Assembly: GCA_009699665.1 (NCBI GenBank)
Contig: WLNS01000019.1
Location: 1-15,313, forward strand
Source of the DNA: Actinomycetota bacterium
GTDB taxonomy: Bacteria > Actinomycetota > Actinomycetes > Actinomycetales > Microbacteriaceae
DNA: 15,313 nucleotides
Reading direction: 5' to 3'
Part shown: one piece after another, positions 1 to 6,459 of the stretch
How the letters are laid out: the number at the start of each line of letters is the position of its first letter
Numbering within the stretch: position 1 is the stretch's first letter
Notes under the pieces: model-generated
Told to the model about the DNA's origin: nothing
Seen by the model: the letters and a program-made list of their open reading frames with translations, nothing else
Database searches by the model: none
Translations under genes and position numbers: made by a program

Positions 1-228
1 CAGTCCGACACGATCACCCACCTTGATTCCGGCGGCAACAAAGCCCTTTGCCAGCGCTACGACCTCGTCGTAAAACTGTCGGGCTGTGATGTCATCCCAC
101 CCACCCGAAGAATTGGGCAAAGCAAAAAGGGGAATCTCGGGAGTTGCCCGAACACGATCAAGAAGTAACTCGGTCGCATTGGCTCGTGGGTCGTGGGGAA
201 CGACTGCGGGAGCAGAGAACTCAATCAT
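1..228 (-). CDS. AMP-dependent acyl-CoA ligase (FadD15-like), N-terminal part
   Basis: Reading the minus strand from the ATG at 228-226 gives 76 open codons to the window edge, so only the N-terminus is present. The translation includes DITARQFYDEVVALAKGF, then AAGIKVGDRVG. This is the start of the ANL adenylating family (long-chain acyl-CoA synthetases), where the stretch before GDRV lies ahead of the substrate-binding fold. The AMP-binding and catalytic motifs lie outside the window. The start is supported by AGGAGG six bases upstream; another in-frame ATG at 234-232 touches that site and is less likely. The family activates fatty acids with ATP and CoA. Neighbourhood agrees: a fadD15-type gene lies near plsC and pknL in mycobacteria. 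It diverges from the ROK kinase. Exact substrate is unknown. Confidence 0.8.
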   Translation of the reverse strand, partial: MIEFSAPAVVPHDPRANATELLLDRVRATPEIPLFALPNSSGGWDDITARQFYDEVVALAKGFVAAGIKVGDRVGL

Positions 229-345
229 GTGCATCCTCCTGTGGTTGCTGATTACACTCTAAGTTAGTGAAGAACGCACTGGATGTGGTGGTGTGTTTTT
301 CTTTTTTCTTGTCGCTCACCACCTGACGGAGCCCCGGAGGACGTC
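229..345. promoter_or_regulatory. Divergent promoter region between acyl-CoA ligase and ROK kinase
   Basis: This 117-base gap must carry promoters for both flanking genes. On the minus strand TAGAGT (261-256) is a plausible -10 for the ligase, without a clear -35. On the plus strand TAAGTT (260-265) overlaps it but is no better than a guess. GGTGGTG (287-293) and CACCACC (317-323) can pair as a 7-bp stem around a pyrimidine-rich 23-base loop, just upstream of the GGAGG (336-340) that serves the kinase. The elements are inferred by eye. Confidence 0.4.
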
Positions 346-1296
346 TTGCTCACGATTGGCGTAGATATCGGTGGCACGAAGATTGCGGCCGCGCTGGTTG
401 ACCCTGAGGGAACCATCCACGCTCAGACGACCCGCCCGACGCCGGCAACAGACGTTTCCGCCATTGAAGATTCCGTTGTGGCTGTCGTGGAAGAACTCGC
501 CGAGGGCAATGCCGTGTTGGCTGTCGGCGTTGCCGCGGCTGGTTTCATCGACGCGTCTCAGTCGGTCGTTTACTATTCCCCAAATCTTGCCTGGCGCAAT
601 GAGCCACTTCGCGAGCGGATCGAGGCTCGCATCGGTCTTCCCACGGTTATTGAGAATGATGCGAATGCCGCCGGATGGGCCGAGTACCGGTTCGGTGCCG
701 GACGGCCATATACGCACATGACAATGCTCACCATCGGCACCGGGGTTGGCGGCGCCATCATTATTGACAATCGACTGTTTCGCGGAGGATTCGGCGTAGG
801 GGCTGAACTGGGCCACCTGCGCGTTGTGCCTGACGGCATATTGTGTGGTTGCGGAGCGCGGGGGTGCATTGAGCAGTATGGGTCGGGCCGTTCTCTGCTT
901 CGCTACGCCGCCGAGGTATCTCATGACCCGGTCATCGGCGCTGCCCTCGCCGCCGTGCGTCAGTCGGACGGCAGCATCAACTCGGCCGATATGCGAAACC
1001 TTCTTGCCGATGGGGACGCCGGAGCACGCGAGGCCCTCGCCACCCTGGGTCGATGGCTGGGGCGAGCGTGTGCAAGTCTTGACGCCGTCTTAGACCCTCA
1101 GGTCTTTGTGATTGGCGGCGGTGTTTCGGTCGCCGGTGAATATCTGTTGGGGCCCATTCGGGAATCCTTTCACGAGCATGTCTCAGCTCAAGGTTTCACA
1201 CCTGAACCTGAATTTAGGATTGCTGAAATGACAAACGATGCGGGAGCTATCGGGGCTGCTGATTTAGCACGTCGACACGCATATCGGGACGATTAA
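346..1296 (+). CDS. glk: ROK-family sugar kinase, probable glucokinase
   Basis: A 316-residue protein if started at the TTG at 346, which has GGAGG five bases upstream; the reading frame stays open back to 283 but the extra residues (MWWCVFLFSC...) do not look like the family. The N-terminal phosphate-binding motif DIGGTK is at residues 7-12. ENDANAA (103-109) carries the likely catalytic Asp105. ELGH (154-157) followed by CGCGARGC (167-174) is the ROK zinc-binding signature. Length fits ROK kinases, which phosphorylate glucose or related sugars with ATP in the cytoplasm. ROK repressors also share this fold, but no N-terminal helix-turn-helix is present, so a kinase is favoured. Substrate (glucose versus another hexose) is inferred. 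It is followed 48 bases later by the acyltransferase gene. Confidence 0.88.
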   Translation: MLTIGVDIGGTKIAAALVDPEGTIHAQTTRPTPATDVSAIEDSVVAVVEELAEGNAVLAVGVAAAGFIDASQSVVYYSPNLAWRNEPLRERIEARIGLPTVIENDANAAGWAEYRFGAGRPYTHMTMLTIGTGVGGAIIIDNRLFRGGFGVGAELGHLRVVPDGILCGCGARGCIEQYGSGRSLLRYAAEVSHDPVIGAALAAVRQSDGSINSADMRNLLADGDAGAREALATLGRWLGRACASLDAVLDPQVFVIGGGVSVAGEYLLGPIRESFHEHVSAQGFTPEPEFRIAEMTNDAGAIGAADLARRHAYRDD

Positions 1297-1307
1297 CCCG
1301 CGGGCGT

Positions 1308-1345
1308 TAGGCTAAGACTCCATGACCGCAGGAAGGTTGCGCTGA
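1308..1345 (+). promoter_or_regulatory. Probable -10 element and 7-codon leaderless leader ORF before plsC
   Basis: TAGGCT (1308-1313) lies eight bases before an ATG at 1322, the same geometry seen before the DAHP synthase gene. That ATG opens a seven-codon frame (MTAGRLR) ending in TGA at 1343-1345. The stop overlaps the plsC start as TGATG, and the GGAAGG (1331-1336) that would serve plsC lies inside the small frame. This suggests a leaderless leader peptide coupled to plsC. No clear -35 was seen. The reading is inferred from spacing alone. Confidence 0.45.
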
Positions 1346-2031
1346 TGTTTTATTGGTTACTCAAGAACATCATTATCGGACCGATTGTGCGAGCAGTCTT
1401 TCGGCCGTGGTCTTTAGGCGTGGGGAACATTCCCAAATCTGGACCCGTCATTATTGCCAGCAATCACATTTCGTTCGTTGACTCCATTTTTGTACCGCTT
1501 CTCATGCCGCGCCGCATGGTTTTTCTGGCCAAGAGCGACTATTTTCGTGGGCGTGGCCTCAAGGGCATGCTGAGTCGATTTTTCTTCACGGGCTTGGGCA
1601 TGCTGCCCATGGACCGTTCGGGCGGGAAAGCCTCGGAGGCCTCACTGAACACAGGGCTCGAAGTTCTCAACGAGGGCAAGGTTCTCGGTATCTATCCTGA
1701 GGGCACGCGAAGTCCCGACGGGAGTCTTTACCGGGGCCGCACCGGCGTTGCGCGCATGGTGCTTGAATCCGGCGCGTCGGTCATTCCCGTCGCCGTGATC
1801 GACACGGACAAGGTCATGCCGGTGGGGTCGAATCGTCCGCGGGTTCATCGGGTCGGCGTGATTTACGGTAAGCCCTTAGATTTCACGCGCTTCGCCGGAC
1901 TCGAAGGCGACAGGTTCATTTTGCGCTCGGTCACAGACGAAATCACCTACGAGATTGCGCGCCTGGGTGGGCTGGAATATGTCGATGTTTACGCGTCCAG
2001 TGTGCGCCAAAAAGTGCCTGCGCGTTCATAG
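1345..2031 (+). CDS. plsC: 1-acyl-sn-glycerol-3-phosphate acyltransferase-like protein (PlsC family)
   Basis: A 228-residue protein with the PlsC/LPLAT signature blocks in order: NHISFVD (40-46, giving the HX4D catalytic pair His41 and Asp46), LAKSDYF (61-67), the GMLPMDRSG block (85-93), and YPEGTRSPDG (117-126), the acceptor phosphate-binding motif. The family transfers an acyl group from acyl-CoA or acyl-ACP to lysophosphatidic acid or related lysolipids at the inner membrane face. The hydrophobic N-terminal stretch (residues 1-20) is the likely membrane contact. The start at 1345 has GGAAGG eight bases upstream. A gene of this type also lies between fadD15 and aroG in mycobacteria. The exact acceptor (lysophosphatidate versus a mannolipid) cannot be told from sequence. 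Confidence 0.87.
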   Translation: MFYWLLKNIIIGPIVRAVFRPWSLGVGNIPKSGPVIIASNHISFVDSIFVPLLMPRRMVFLAKSDYFRGRGLKGMLSRFFFTGLGMLPMDRSGGKASEASLNTGLEVLNEGKVLGIYPEGTRSPDGSLYRGRTGVARMVLESGASVIPVAVIDTDKVMPVGSNRPRVHRVGVIYGKPLDFTRFAGLEGDRFILRSVTDEITYEIARLGGLEYVDVYASSVRQKVPARS

Positions 2032-2032
2032 G

Positions 2033-2046
2033 TAGGCTTAACGCAA
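2033..2046 (+). promoter_or_regulatory. Probable -10 element for a leaderless DAHP synthase transcript
   Basis: TAGGCT (2033-2038) sits exactly eight bases before the ATG of the DAHP synthase gene, and no Shine-Dalgarno sequence precedes that ATG. This arrangement would place transcription start at or next to the start codon. The -10 lies immediately after the plsC stop. A good -35 was not found. Confidence 0.5.
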
Positions 2047-3414
2047 ATGAGTAATTCTGAGGCCGCGATAGCGGCAGACCCTGTCACGCTCGCCGGCCTA
2101 GAAGCGTGGCGTGAGCTCGCCATTAAACAGCAACCGCAATGGGATGACCCGCAAGAAGTTTCTGAGGCCAGCAAAAAATTGGCCGCGCTTCCCCCGCTGG
2201 TCTTTGCCGGTGAGGTTGACACACTCCGCGAGAGATTAGCCGCCGCCGCCGCGGGAAACGCATTCCTTTTGCAGGGCGGTGATTGCGCAGAAACCTTCGC
2301 CGGCGCTACCGCCGACCAGATTCGGAACCGCGTCAAGACGGTATTGCAGATGGCCGTCGTTCTGACGTATGCAGCAGAGATGCCTGTCATCAAGATGGGC
2401 CGCATGGCTGGTCAGTTTGCCAAGCCGCGATCGAGTGACACCGAGACACGCGACGGTGTCACGCTGCCGGCATACCGCGGCGACATCGTCAACGGCTACG
2501 ATTTCACGCCCGAGTCCAGGCGCGCGAATCCCGAGCGGATGATTGAGGGCTACCACACGGCGGCAGCGACATTGAATCTGATTCGCGCCTTCACCCAAGG
2601 GGGATTCGCTGACCTTCGCCAGGTGCACAGCTGGAACAAGGGATTTGCCAAGAACCCGGCGAATGTTCGCTACGAACAACTGGCGCGAGAGATTGATCGC
2701 GCCATAAATTTCATGTCGGCGTGCGGTGCAGATTTTGAAGCACTTAAGCGAACGGAATTCTTTGTGAGCCACGAGGCACTGCTCATGGACTACGAACGTC
2801 CCATGACACGCATCGACTCCCGCACGGGTTTGCCCTACAACACCTCGGCCCACTTCGTCTGGATTGGTGAGCGAACGAGGGATTTGGACGGCGCTCACGT
2901 TGATTTTCTCTCCCGTGTTCGCAATCCCATTGGTGTCAAACTTGGGCCCGGCACATCGGCCGATGATCTACGGGCACTCGTTGAGAAGCTCGATCCCGAT
3001 CGCGAACCGGGACGACTTACATTCATCACGCGCATGGGCGCCGGCAAAATTCGTGATGCACTGCCGCCCCTGCTCGATGCCATAAAGACAACGGATGCCC
3101 GACCGTTGTGGATCACGGATCCCATGCACGGAAACGGCATGACGACACCGAATGGGTTCAAGACGCGACGATTTGATGATGTCGTTGACGAGGTGAAGGG
3201 GTTCTTCGAGGCCCATCGCGCGGCCGGGACGTTTCCGGGTGGTATTCATGTGGAGCTCACGGGTGACGATGTGACCGAGTGCCTGGGCGGATCTGAGCAG
3301 ATTGACGAAAAGACCCTGGCGACTCGGTATGAGTCACTCTGTGACCCTCGCCTCAATCACATGCAATCACTTGAACTCGCTTTTCTGGTGGCCGAGGAGC
3401 TCAGCCGACGTTAG
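2047..3414 (+). CDS. aroG: Class II 3-deoxy-D-arabino-heptulosonate-7-phosphate synthase
   Basis: A 455-residue protein with the full class II (plant/mycobacterial type) DAHP synthase pattern. It condenses phosphoenolpyruvate and erythrose 4-phosphate, the first step of aromatic amino-acid synthesis, in the cytoplasm. Metal ligands are visible in order: Cys80 in QGGDCAETF, His361 in DPMHGNG, Glu403 in HVELTGDD and Asp433 in CDPRLN. These correspond to the known ligands of the Mycobacterium tuberculosis enzyme. KMGRMAGQFAKPRS (116-129) and HFVWIGERTR (269-278) are substrate-site blocks. Length matches the family. No ribosome binding site precedes the start, so it may be translated leaderless. 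It ends 12 bases from the convergent kinase gene. Confidence 0.95.
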   Translation: MSNSEAAIAADPVTLAGLEAWRELAIKQQPQWDDPQEVSEASKKLAALPPLVFAGEVDTLRERLAAAAAGNAFLLQGGDCAETFAGATADQIRNRVKTVLQMAVVLTYAAEMPVIKMGRMAGQFAKPRSSDTETRDGVTLPAYRGDIVNGYDFTPESRRANPERMIEGYHTAAATLNLIRAFTQGGFADLRQVHSWNKGFAKNPANVRYEQLAREIDRAINFMSACGADFEALKRTEFFVSHEALLMDYERPMTRIDSRTGLPYNTSAHFVWIGERTRDLDGAHVDFLSRVRNPIGVKLGPGTSADDLRALVEKLDPDREPGRLTFITRMGAGKIRDALPPLLDAIKTTDARPLWITDPMHGNGMTTPNGFKTRRFDDVVDEVKGFFEAHRAAGTFPGGIHVELTGDDVTECLGGSEQIDEKTLATRYESLCDPRLNHMQSLELAFLVAEELSRR

Positions 3415-3424
3415 CGTCAGCGGC
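3404..3424. terminator. Weak bidirectional stem-loop between convergent aroG and kinase genes
   Basis: GACG (3407-3410) and CGTC (3415-3418) pair around TTAG, which includes the aroG stop. GCC (3404-3406) can extend the stem with GGC (3422-3424) across a three-base bulge. Its place, at the meeting of two convergent genes, suits a shared terminator, but there is no clear T run on either side. Confidence 0.3.
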
Positions 3425-3426
3425 AT

Positions 3427-5301
3427 TTAGGGGTTGTACACGGCAACCGTAGAGCCGCGCCGCTGCAGCCCGATGGCTGACTGCGACTTGACCAAGAGCT
3501 GATCGCGGTACTCCGCTGGAGTGTTCGTTGAGGCGTCAAAACCAAGTTCCGTCAGTTTCGCAAGAGCATCCGCGATGGTGAGTGTCACGAGGTTGGGCAC
3601 CTCGACGAGGTCGGGTCCTTTCGAAATAATCACGTTGGCGCTATCCCCGGGTGAGAGACCGCCGTCGGGCACAGCGATACGGATGGCACTGCCTTTGTCG
3701 ACGGTGTCGCTAAATTCTTCTGTGGATGCCACTGGTTTCAAGCCGACGCCTTGGAGGGCAGTAAAGGCTGCGGCCTGTGGGAGGTTTGTGACGTCAGGCA
3801 GGGGACCGGCAGAGACAACGAGCGTCACGGTGCCCCCCTCGGGGAACGTGGCTGGAAGCGCGGCTCCGCCTTTGTCTACCGCCTGAATGACAGTGCCCTT
3901 GGCAACGTCGGCAGAAAACTTCTGAATCACCGAGCCGAGGAGAAATCCGGTTTTCTTGACGAGAGCGGTGGCGTCAGCTTGCGACAGCCCCGCAAAGGCG
4001 GGAACCGGGATTATTTTCGGGCCCAGAGATACCTGAACGGTAATGACCGAGCCGCGTTGTGCCTGCGAGCCTCCGGCCGGCTTTGTATCAACAACCATTC
4101 CCAGAGGAATATCGACGGAATATACGTCAGTTGACTTTGTCGTGAATCCCTGTGCCGTCAGAAGAGATGTTGCCTGTTCGGGCGACATCCCCGCGGTTCG
4201 GGGCACGCTCGCCAAAGCCCCGGGGCCCGCACCGAAATACCAGCCCAGCCCACCCGCGAGGGCGGCAATGACAATTATCCCGACGAGCACGATGATGCCG
4301 CGGCGTTTGCGACGCTTGCTCAGCAGCGCTAGTGAGGCAACGGGGGATTCGCCGGTCAGGTTCTTTCGCGGAATGACACGAGTTTCCTCGGCAGCAGCCG
4401 GCCGTGACGTAGCGGGCATGACCATGGTTTGCTGCGTTGAGACGTTAGCGTTTTCGCCGCGAATCTCTTTCTCGATGGACTGCAGTCGCTTGAGCATTTG
4501 CGTTGCGTCGGCCGGACGATTTTCTGGTTGTCGTTCCGTACTCCAACGCACGAGGAGGTCGAGGGACTCGGGTACCTGGTCATTGAGTGTCGACGGCAGG
4601 GGCACCTGATCGTTGGCGTGCTGATAAGCGACCTGCATGGGCTGCTCACCACGAAAAGGCTGTTCACCCGTGAGCATCTCAAAAAGCATGATGCCGGCCG
4701 CGTATATGTCACTGCGTTCGTCGGCGACACCGCGGGTGAGAAGTTCGGGGGAGAGGTAGGCGATGGTGCCCAGGAGGGCTTGTCCAGAAGCAGTGTTTGC
4801 TGTCGTCGCACGGGCGAGACCAAAATCGCCAATCTTAATGCGACCGTCATCCGAGAGAAGCACGTTCTCGGGCTTGACGTCGCGGTGAACGATGCCGGCT
4901 TCGTGCGCAGCGGCGAGTCCGCGCAACACAGCATCAAGAACGTCAACGGTCTGCTCAGCGGTGAGTTTGCCGAAGTCTTTCATCAGGTCACGCAGAGTAA
5001 TTCCGGGCAGGTATTCCATGACCAGGTAGGCCATTTCGGAGTCCTCGCCCTGGTCGAAAACGCTCACCACATTCGGATGCGCAAGCCGGGCTGCAGAGCG
5101 TGCTTCCTGGATAAAGCGGTTTCGAAAGGCGCTGTCGTCAGCGAGGTGACCATGCATGATCTTTACGGCGACCTGCCGCTCGAGGCGCAGGTCAGTGGCG
5201 AGATATACGGTGGCCATACCACCGCGCGCAATTCGCGAATCTACTTGATAACGACCGTCTATGAGACGGCCAATCATCGCATCCGGATCTGACTGGGCCA
5301 C
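3427..5301 (-). CDS. PASTA-domain transmembrane serine/threonine protein kinase (PknL/PknB type)
   Basis: A 624-residue eukaryotic-type kinase. The cytoplasmic kinase domain spans about 14-275: glycine-rich loop RGGMATVY (26-33), invariant Lys47 in VAVK, catalytic HRDVKPEN (139-146, Asp141), DFG (159-161), an activation loop rich in Thr, and SPE (184-186). A juxtamembrane linker (276-330) has several Thr sites for likely autophosphorylation. A basic patch then a membrane helix (335-357) leads to four extracytoplasmic PASTA repeats (about 362-428, 429-498, 499-563, 564-624), modules that bind muropeptides or lipid II. The start GTG has no ribosome binding site, but TAGGAT lies seven bases upstream, suggesting a leaderless transcript. 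The place next to aroG and a Rv2175c-like gene matches mycobacterial pknL. PknL itself lacks PASTA repeats in M. tuberculosis, so the symbol is left open. It likely senses wall state and phosphorylates division or wall proteins. Confidence 0.93.
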   Translation of the reverse strand: MAQSDPDAMIGRLIDGRYQVDSRIARGGMATVYLATDLRLERQVAVKIMHGHLADDSAFRNRFIQEARSAARLAHPNVVSVFDQGEDSEMAYLVMEYLPGITLRDLMKDFGKLTAEQTVDVLDAVLRGLAAAHEAGIVHRDVKPENVLLSDDGRIKIGDFGLARATTANTASGQALLGTIAYLSPELLTRGVADERSDIYAAGIMLFEMLTGEQPFRGEQPMQVAYQHANDQVPLPSTLNDQVPESLDLLVRWSTERQPENRPADATQMLKRLQSIEKEIRGENANVSTQQTMVMPATSRPAAAEETRVIPRKNLTGESPVASLALLSKRRKRRGIIVLVGIIVIAALAGGLGWYFGAGPGALASVPRTAGMSPEQATSLLTAQGFTTKSTDVYSVDIPLGMVVDTKPAGGSQAQRGSVITVQVSLGPKIIPVPAFAGLSQADATALVKKTGFLLGSVIQKFSADVAKGTVIQAVDKGGAALPATFPEGGTVTLVVSAGPLPDVTNLPQAAAFTALQGVGLKPVASTEEFSDTVDKGSAIRIAVPDGGLSPGDSANVIISKGPDLVEVPNLVTLTIADALAKLTELGFDASTNTPAEYRDQLLVKSQSAIGLQRRGSTVAVYNP

Positions 5302-5354
5302 GCCTCAAATCCTACGAACCGGCCACGCAAAAGCGTGTCTGAAACACCGTGGCA
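5302..5354 (-). promoter_or_regulatory. Kinase promoter with competing stem-loops between lysM gene and kinase
   Basis: On the minus strand TAGGAT (5314-5309) lies seven bases before the kinase GTG. Between it and the LysM gene stop are two competing hairpins. One is CACGC/GCGTG (5324-5328 with 5333-5337) around AAAA. The other pairs 5322-5327 with 5348-5353 and 5335-5338 with 5344-5347. They cannot form together. Without a T run this is at best an attenuator or weak lysM terminator. Confidence 0.4.
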
Positions 5355-5930
5355 CTAGCTGAGAGCAACAAGCTCGCTCATTACCTGTTGGTTCGGCACA
5401 ATGAGTCGCTGACCCACAATGAGTCGACTTGCTTTGCCCAGGCCATTTGCTGACATCAGGGCTCGGGGCTGGACGGCGTGCGCGCGCGCAATGGATTCCA
5501 AACTGTCGCCCGTTTGAACCCGATAGCGCACAAGGGTGTCGATGCGATCGTGCTCTGCAGTCCCAGACGTTGACGTGGGCACGTAGAGGCGTTGTCCAGC
5601 AAAGATGAGCGTGCGCCAGCTCAATCCGTTGGCTGCCAGGAGTTCAACGGATGAGACTGAGAACGACGCGGCAATCGACGCAACCGTATCTCCCTCGCGC
5701 ACAAGGTATGAGCCGTTGGCCTCCAAGGAACGCTCGACTGATGAACTAAAAACCGACCGCTTGTTGTTTTGTTTCGCGGCGTTTTGATCGCCGCGGTCAG
5801 AAGGTGTGGGAGCGTCGGCGTCAACGTGCTCGGCGCTGATTCCGAAAATCAGGCTGGTCACTGTCGCTACGGCCAGAGGAATCGCCAAGATGGCGTCACG
5901 GCGGCGATGGGTAGATCGGTGCTGTGGCAA
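5355..5930 (-). CDS. Membrane-anchored protein with two LysM domains
   Basis: With the TTG at 5930 as start the protein is 191 residues; AAGGAG lies six bases upstream of it, while an earlier in-frame TTG at 5954 has no such site. A short basic N-terminus (HRSTHRRRD) precedes a hydrophobic helix (about 13-31), a signal anchor or signal peptide, so the rest should be outside the membrane. A polar, Asn/Gln/Asp-rich linker (37-70) follows. Two LysM modules come next, about 75-118 (YLVREGDTVASIA start, GQRLYVP end) and 136-179 (YRVQTGDSLESIA start, GQRLIVP end). LysM binds N-acetylglucosamine chains of peptidoglycan. No hydrolase or transglycosylase domain is present, so it is a binding protein or adaptor. 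It lies 53 bases upstream of the PASTA kinase on the same strand and could be co-transcribed. Confidence 0.85.
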   Translation of the reverse strand: MPQHRSTHRRRDAILAIPLAVATVTSLIFGISAEHVDADAPTPSDRGDQNAAKQNNKRSVFSSSVERSLEANGSYLVREGDTVASIAASFSVSSVELLAANGLSWRTLIFAGQRLYVPTSTSGTAEHDRIDTLVRYRVQTGDSLESIARAHAVQPRALMSANGLGKASRLIVGQRLIVPNQQVMSELVALS

Positions 5931-5972
5931 GCGAGACTCCTTCCGGCCGGGCAAGTGTCAGGTTGATACTGA

Positions 5973-6033
5973 GACTTTAAGTTCACGCGGTATGCATTTA
6001 TCAAGACTTTAGACTCACCGGGTATGTATTTTT
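5973..6033. repeat. Imperfect tandem repeat (two 29-base copies, 32-base period) in a divergent promoter
   Basis: Copies at 5973-6001 and 6005-6033 agree at 22 of 29 positions. Shared blocks in order are GACTTTA, TCAC, GG-TATG and ATTT. The period of 32 is close to three helical turns, so both copies face the same side of the DNA. On the plus strand each copy has a TAnnnT hexamer eight bases before an ATG: TAAGTT (5978-5983) then 5992, and TAGACT (6010-6015) then 6024. On the minus strand each begins with a TAAAGT; TTGATA (6004-5999) precedes one of these by 19 bases. It lies between the lysM gene and the regulator gene. Confidence 0.7.
5992..6012 (+). other. Possible 6-codon leader ORF (MHLSRL)
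   Basis: ATG at 5992 opens six codons ending at TAG 6010-6012. It follows TAAGTT by eight bases, with GTGTCA (5955-5960) seventeen bases further upstream as a possible -35. Its stop codon forms the first half of the next -10-like hexamer TAGACT. No ribosome binding site precedes it, so it would be leaderless. Chance is a real alternative. Confidence 0.25.
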
Positions 6034-6104
6034 GGCACGTTGCGCCGTCGGCGTGTCAAATCCGGAACGTGGTGACAGGGGCCGGAACATGGCAAAGTAG
6101 TTTC

Positions 6105-6440
6105 GTGACCTCGGAAGCACAAAATTGGCTGACAGTGCCGGACCTCGTTGAACAACTTGGGCTGCCGCAGAGTCGCGTGCGCCGTCTCATTGAGGATCGT
6201 CAGCTCATTGCGGTGCGGCGTGACGGGATACTTATGGTTCCCGCGTTGTTTGTGCGCGATGGTGAACCGGTCGCCGAATTACGCGGAACGCTGCACCTTT
6301 TGTTTGACGCTGTGTTTAGCGACGAGGAAGCAGTGGCCTGGTTGCTCGGCGAAGATGACAGCCTGGGGTGTGCACCCATCGAAGCCCTTCGCTCGGGACG
6401 CAAGACAGAGGTGCGAAGAATTGCCCAGGCCCTGGGCTAG
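6105..6440 (+). CDS. Rv2175c-like DNA-binding protein
   Basis: A 111-residue protein from the GTG at 6105. An N-terminal winged helix-turn-helix-like part (about 8-50: WLTVPDLVEQLGLPQSRVRR, then a VRRDG turn) is followed by a C-terminal segment with LHLLFDAVFSDEEAVAWLL and PIEALRSGRKTEVRRIAQAL. This order matches the actinobacterial Rv2175c family, a DNA-binding protein that in M. tuberculosis is a PknL substrate. The kinase gene is close by here too. The start is uncertain: GTG 6105 gives the usual family length, but the frame stays open to ATG 6024, which sits eight bases after TAGACT. The 27 extra residues are rich in Trp, Cys and His and look unlike the family. Its target is unknown; the tandem repeat upstream is a candidate. 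Confidence 0.82.
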   Translation: MTSEAQNWLTVPDLVEQLGLPQSRVRRLIEDRQLIAVRRDGILMVPALFVRDGEPVAELRGTLHLLFDAVFSDEEAVAWLLGEDDSLGCAPIEALRSGRKTEVRRIAQALG

Positions 6441-6459
6441 CAAACAACAGCCTCAGTCG

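Noticed and set aside
316..924. 202-codon open frame antisense to the ROK kinase
   Set aside because: It lies wholly opposite the ROK catalytic and zinc motifs and has no start signal or known domain.
2236..2898. 220-codon open frame antisense to the DAHP synthase gene
   Set aside because: The plus strand carries a complete, motif-rich enzyme; the antisense frame resembles no family.
4498..5292. 264-codon open frame on the plus strand, antisense to the kinase domain
   Set aside because: The minus strand encodes all kinase motifs in order with full conservation; the plus frame has no recognisable domain and is a by-product of codon bias.
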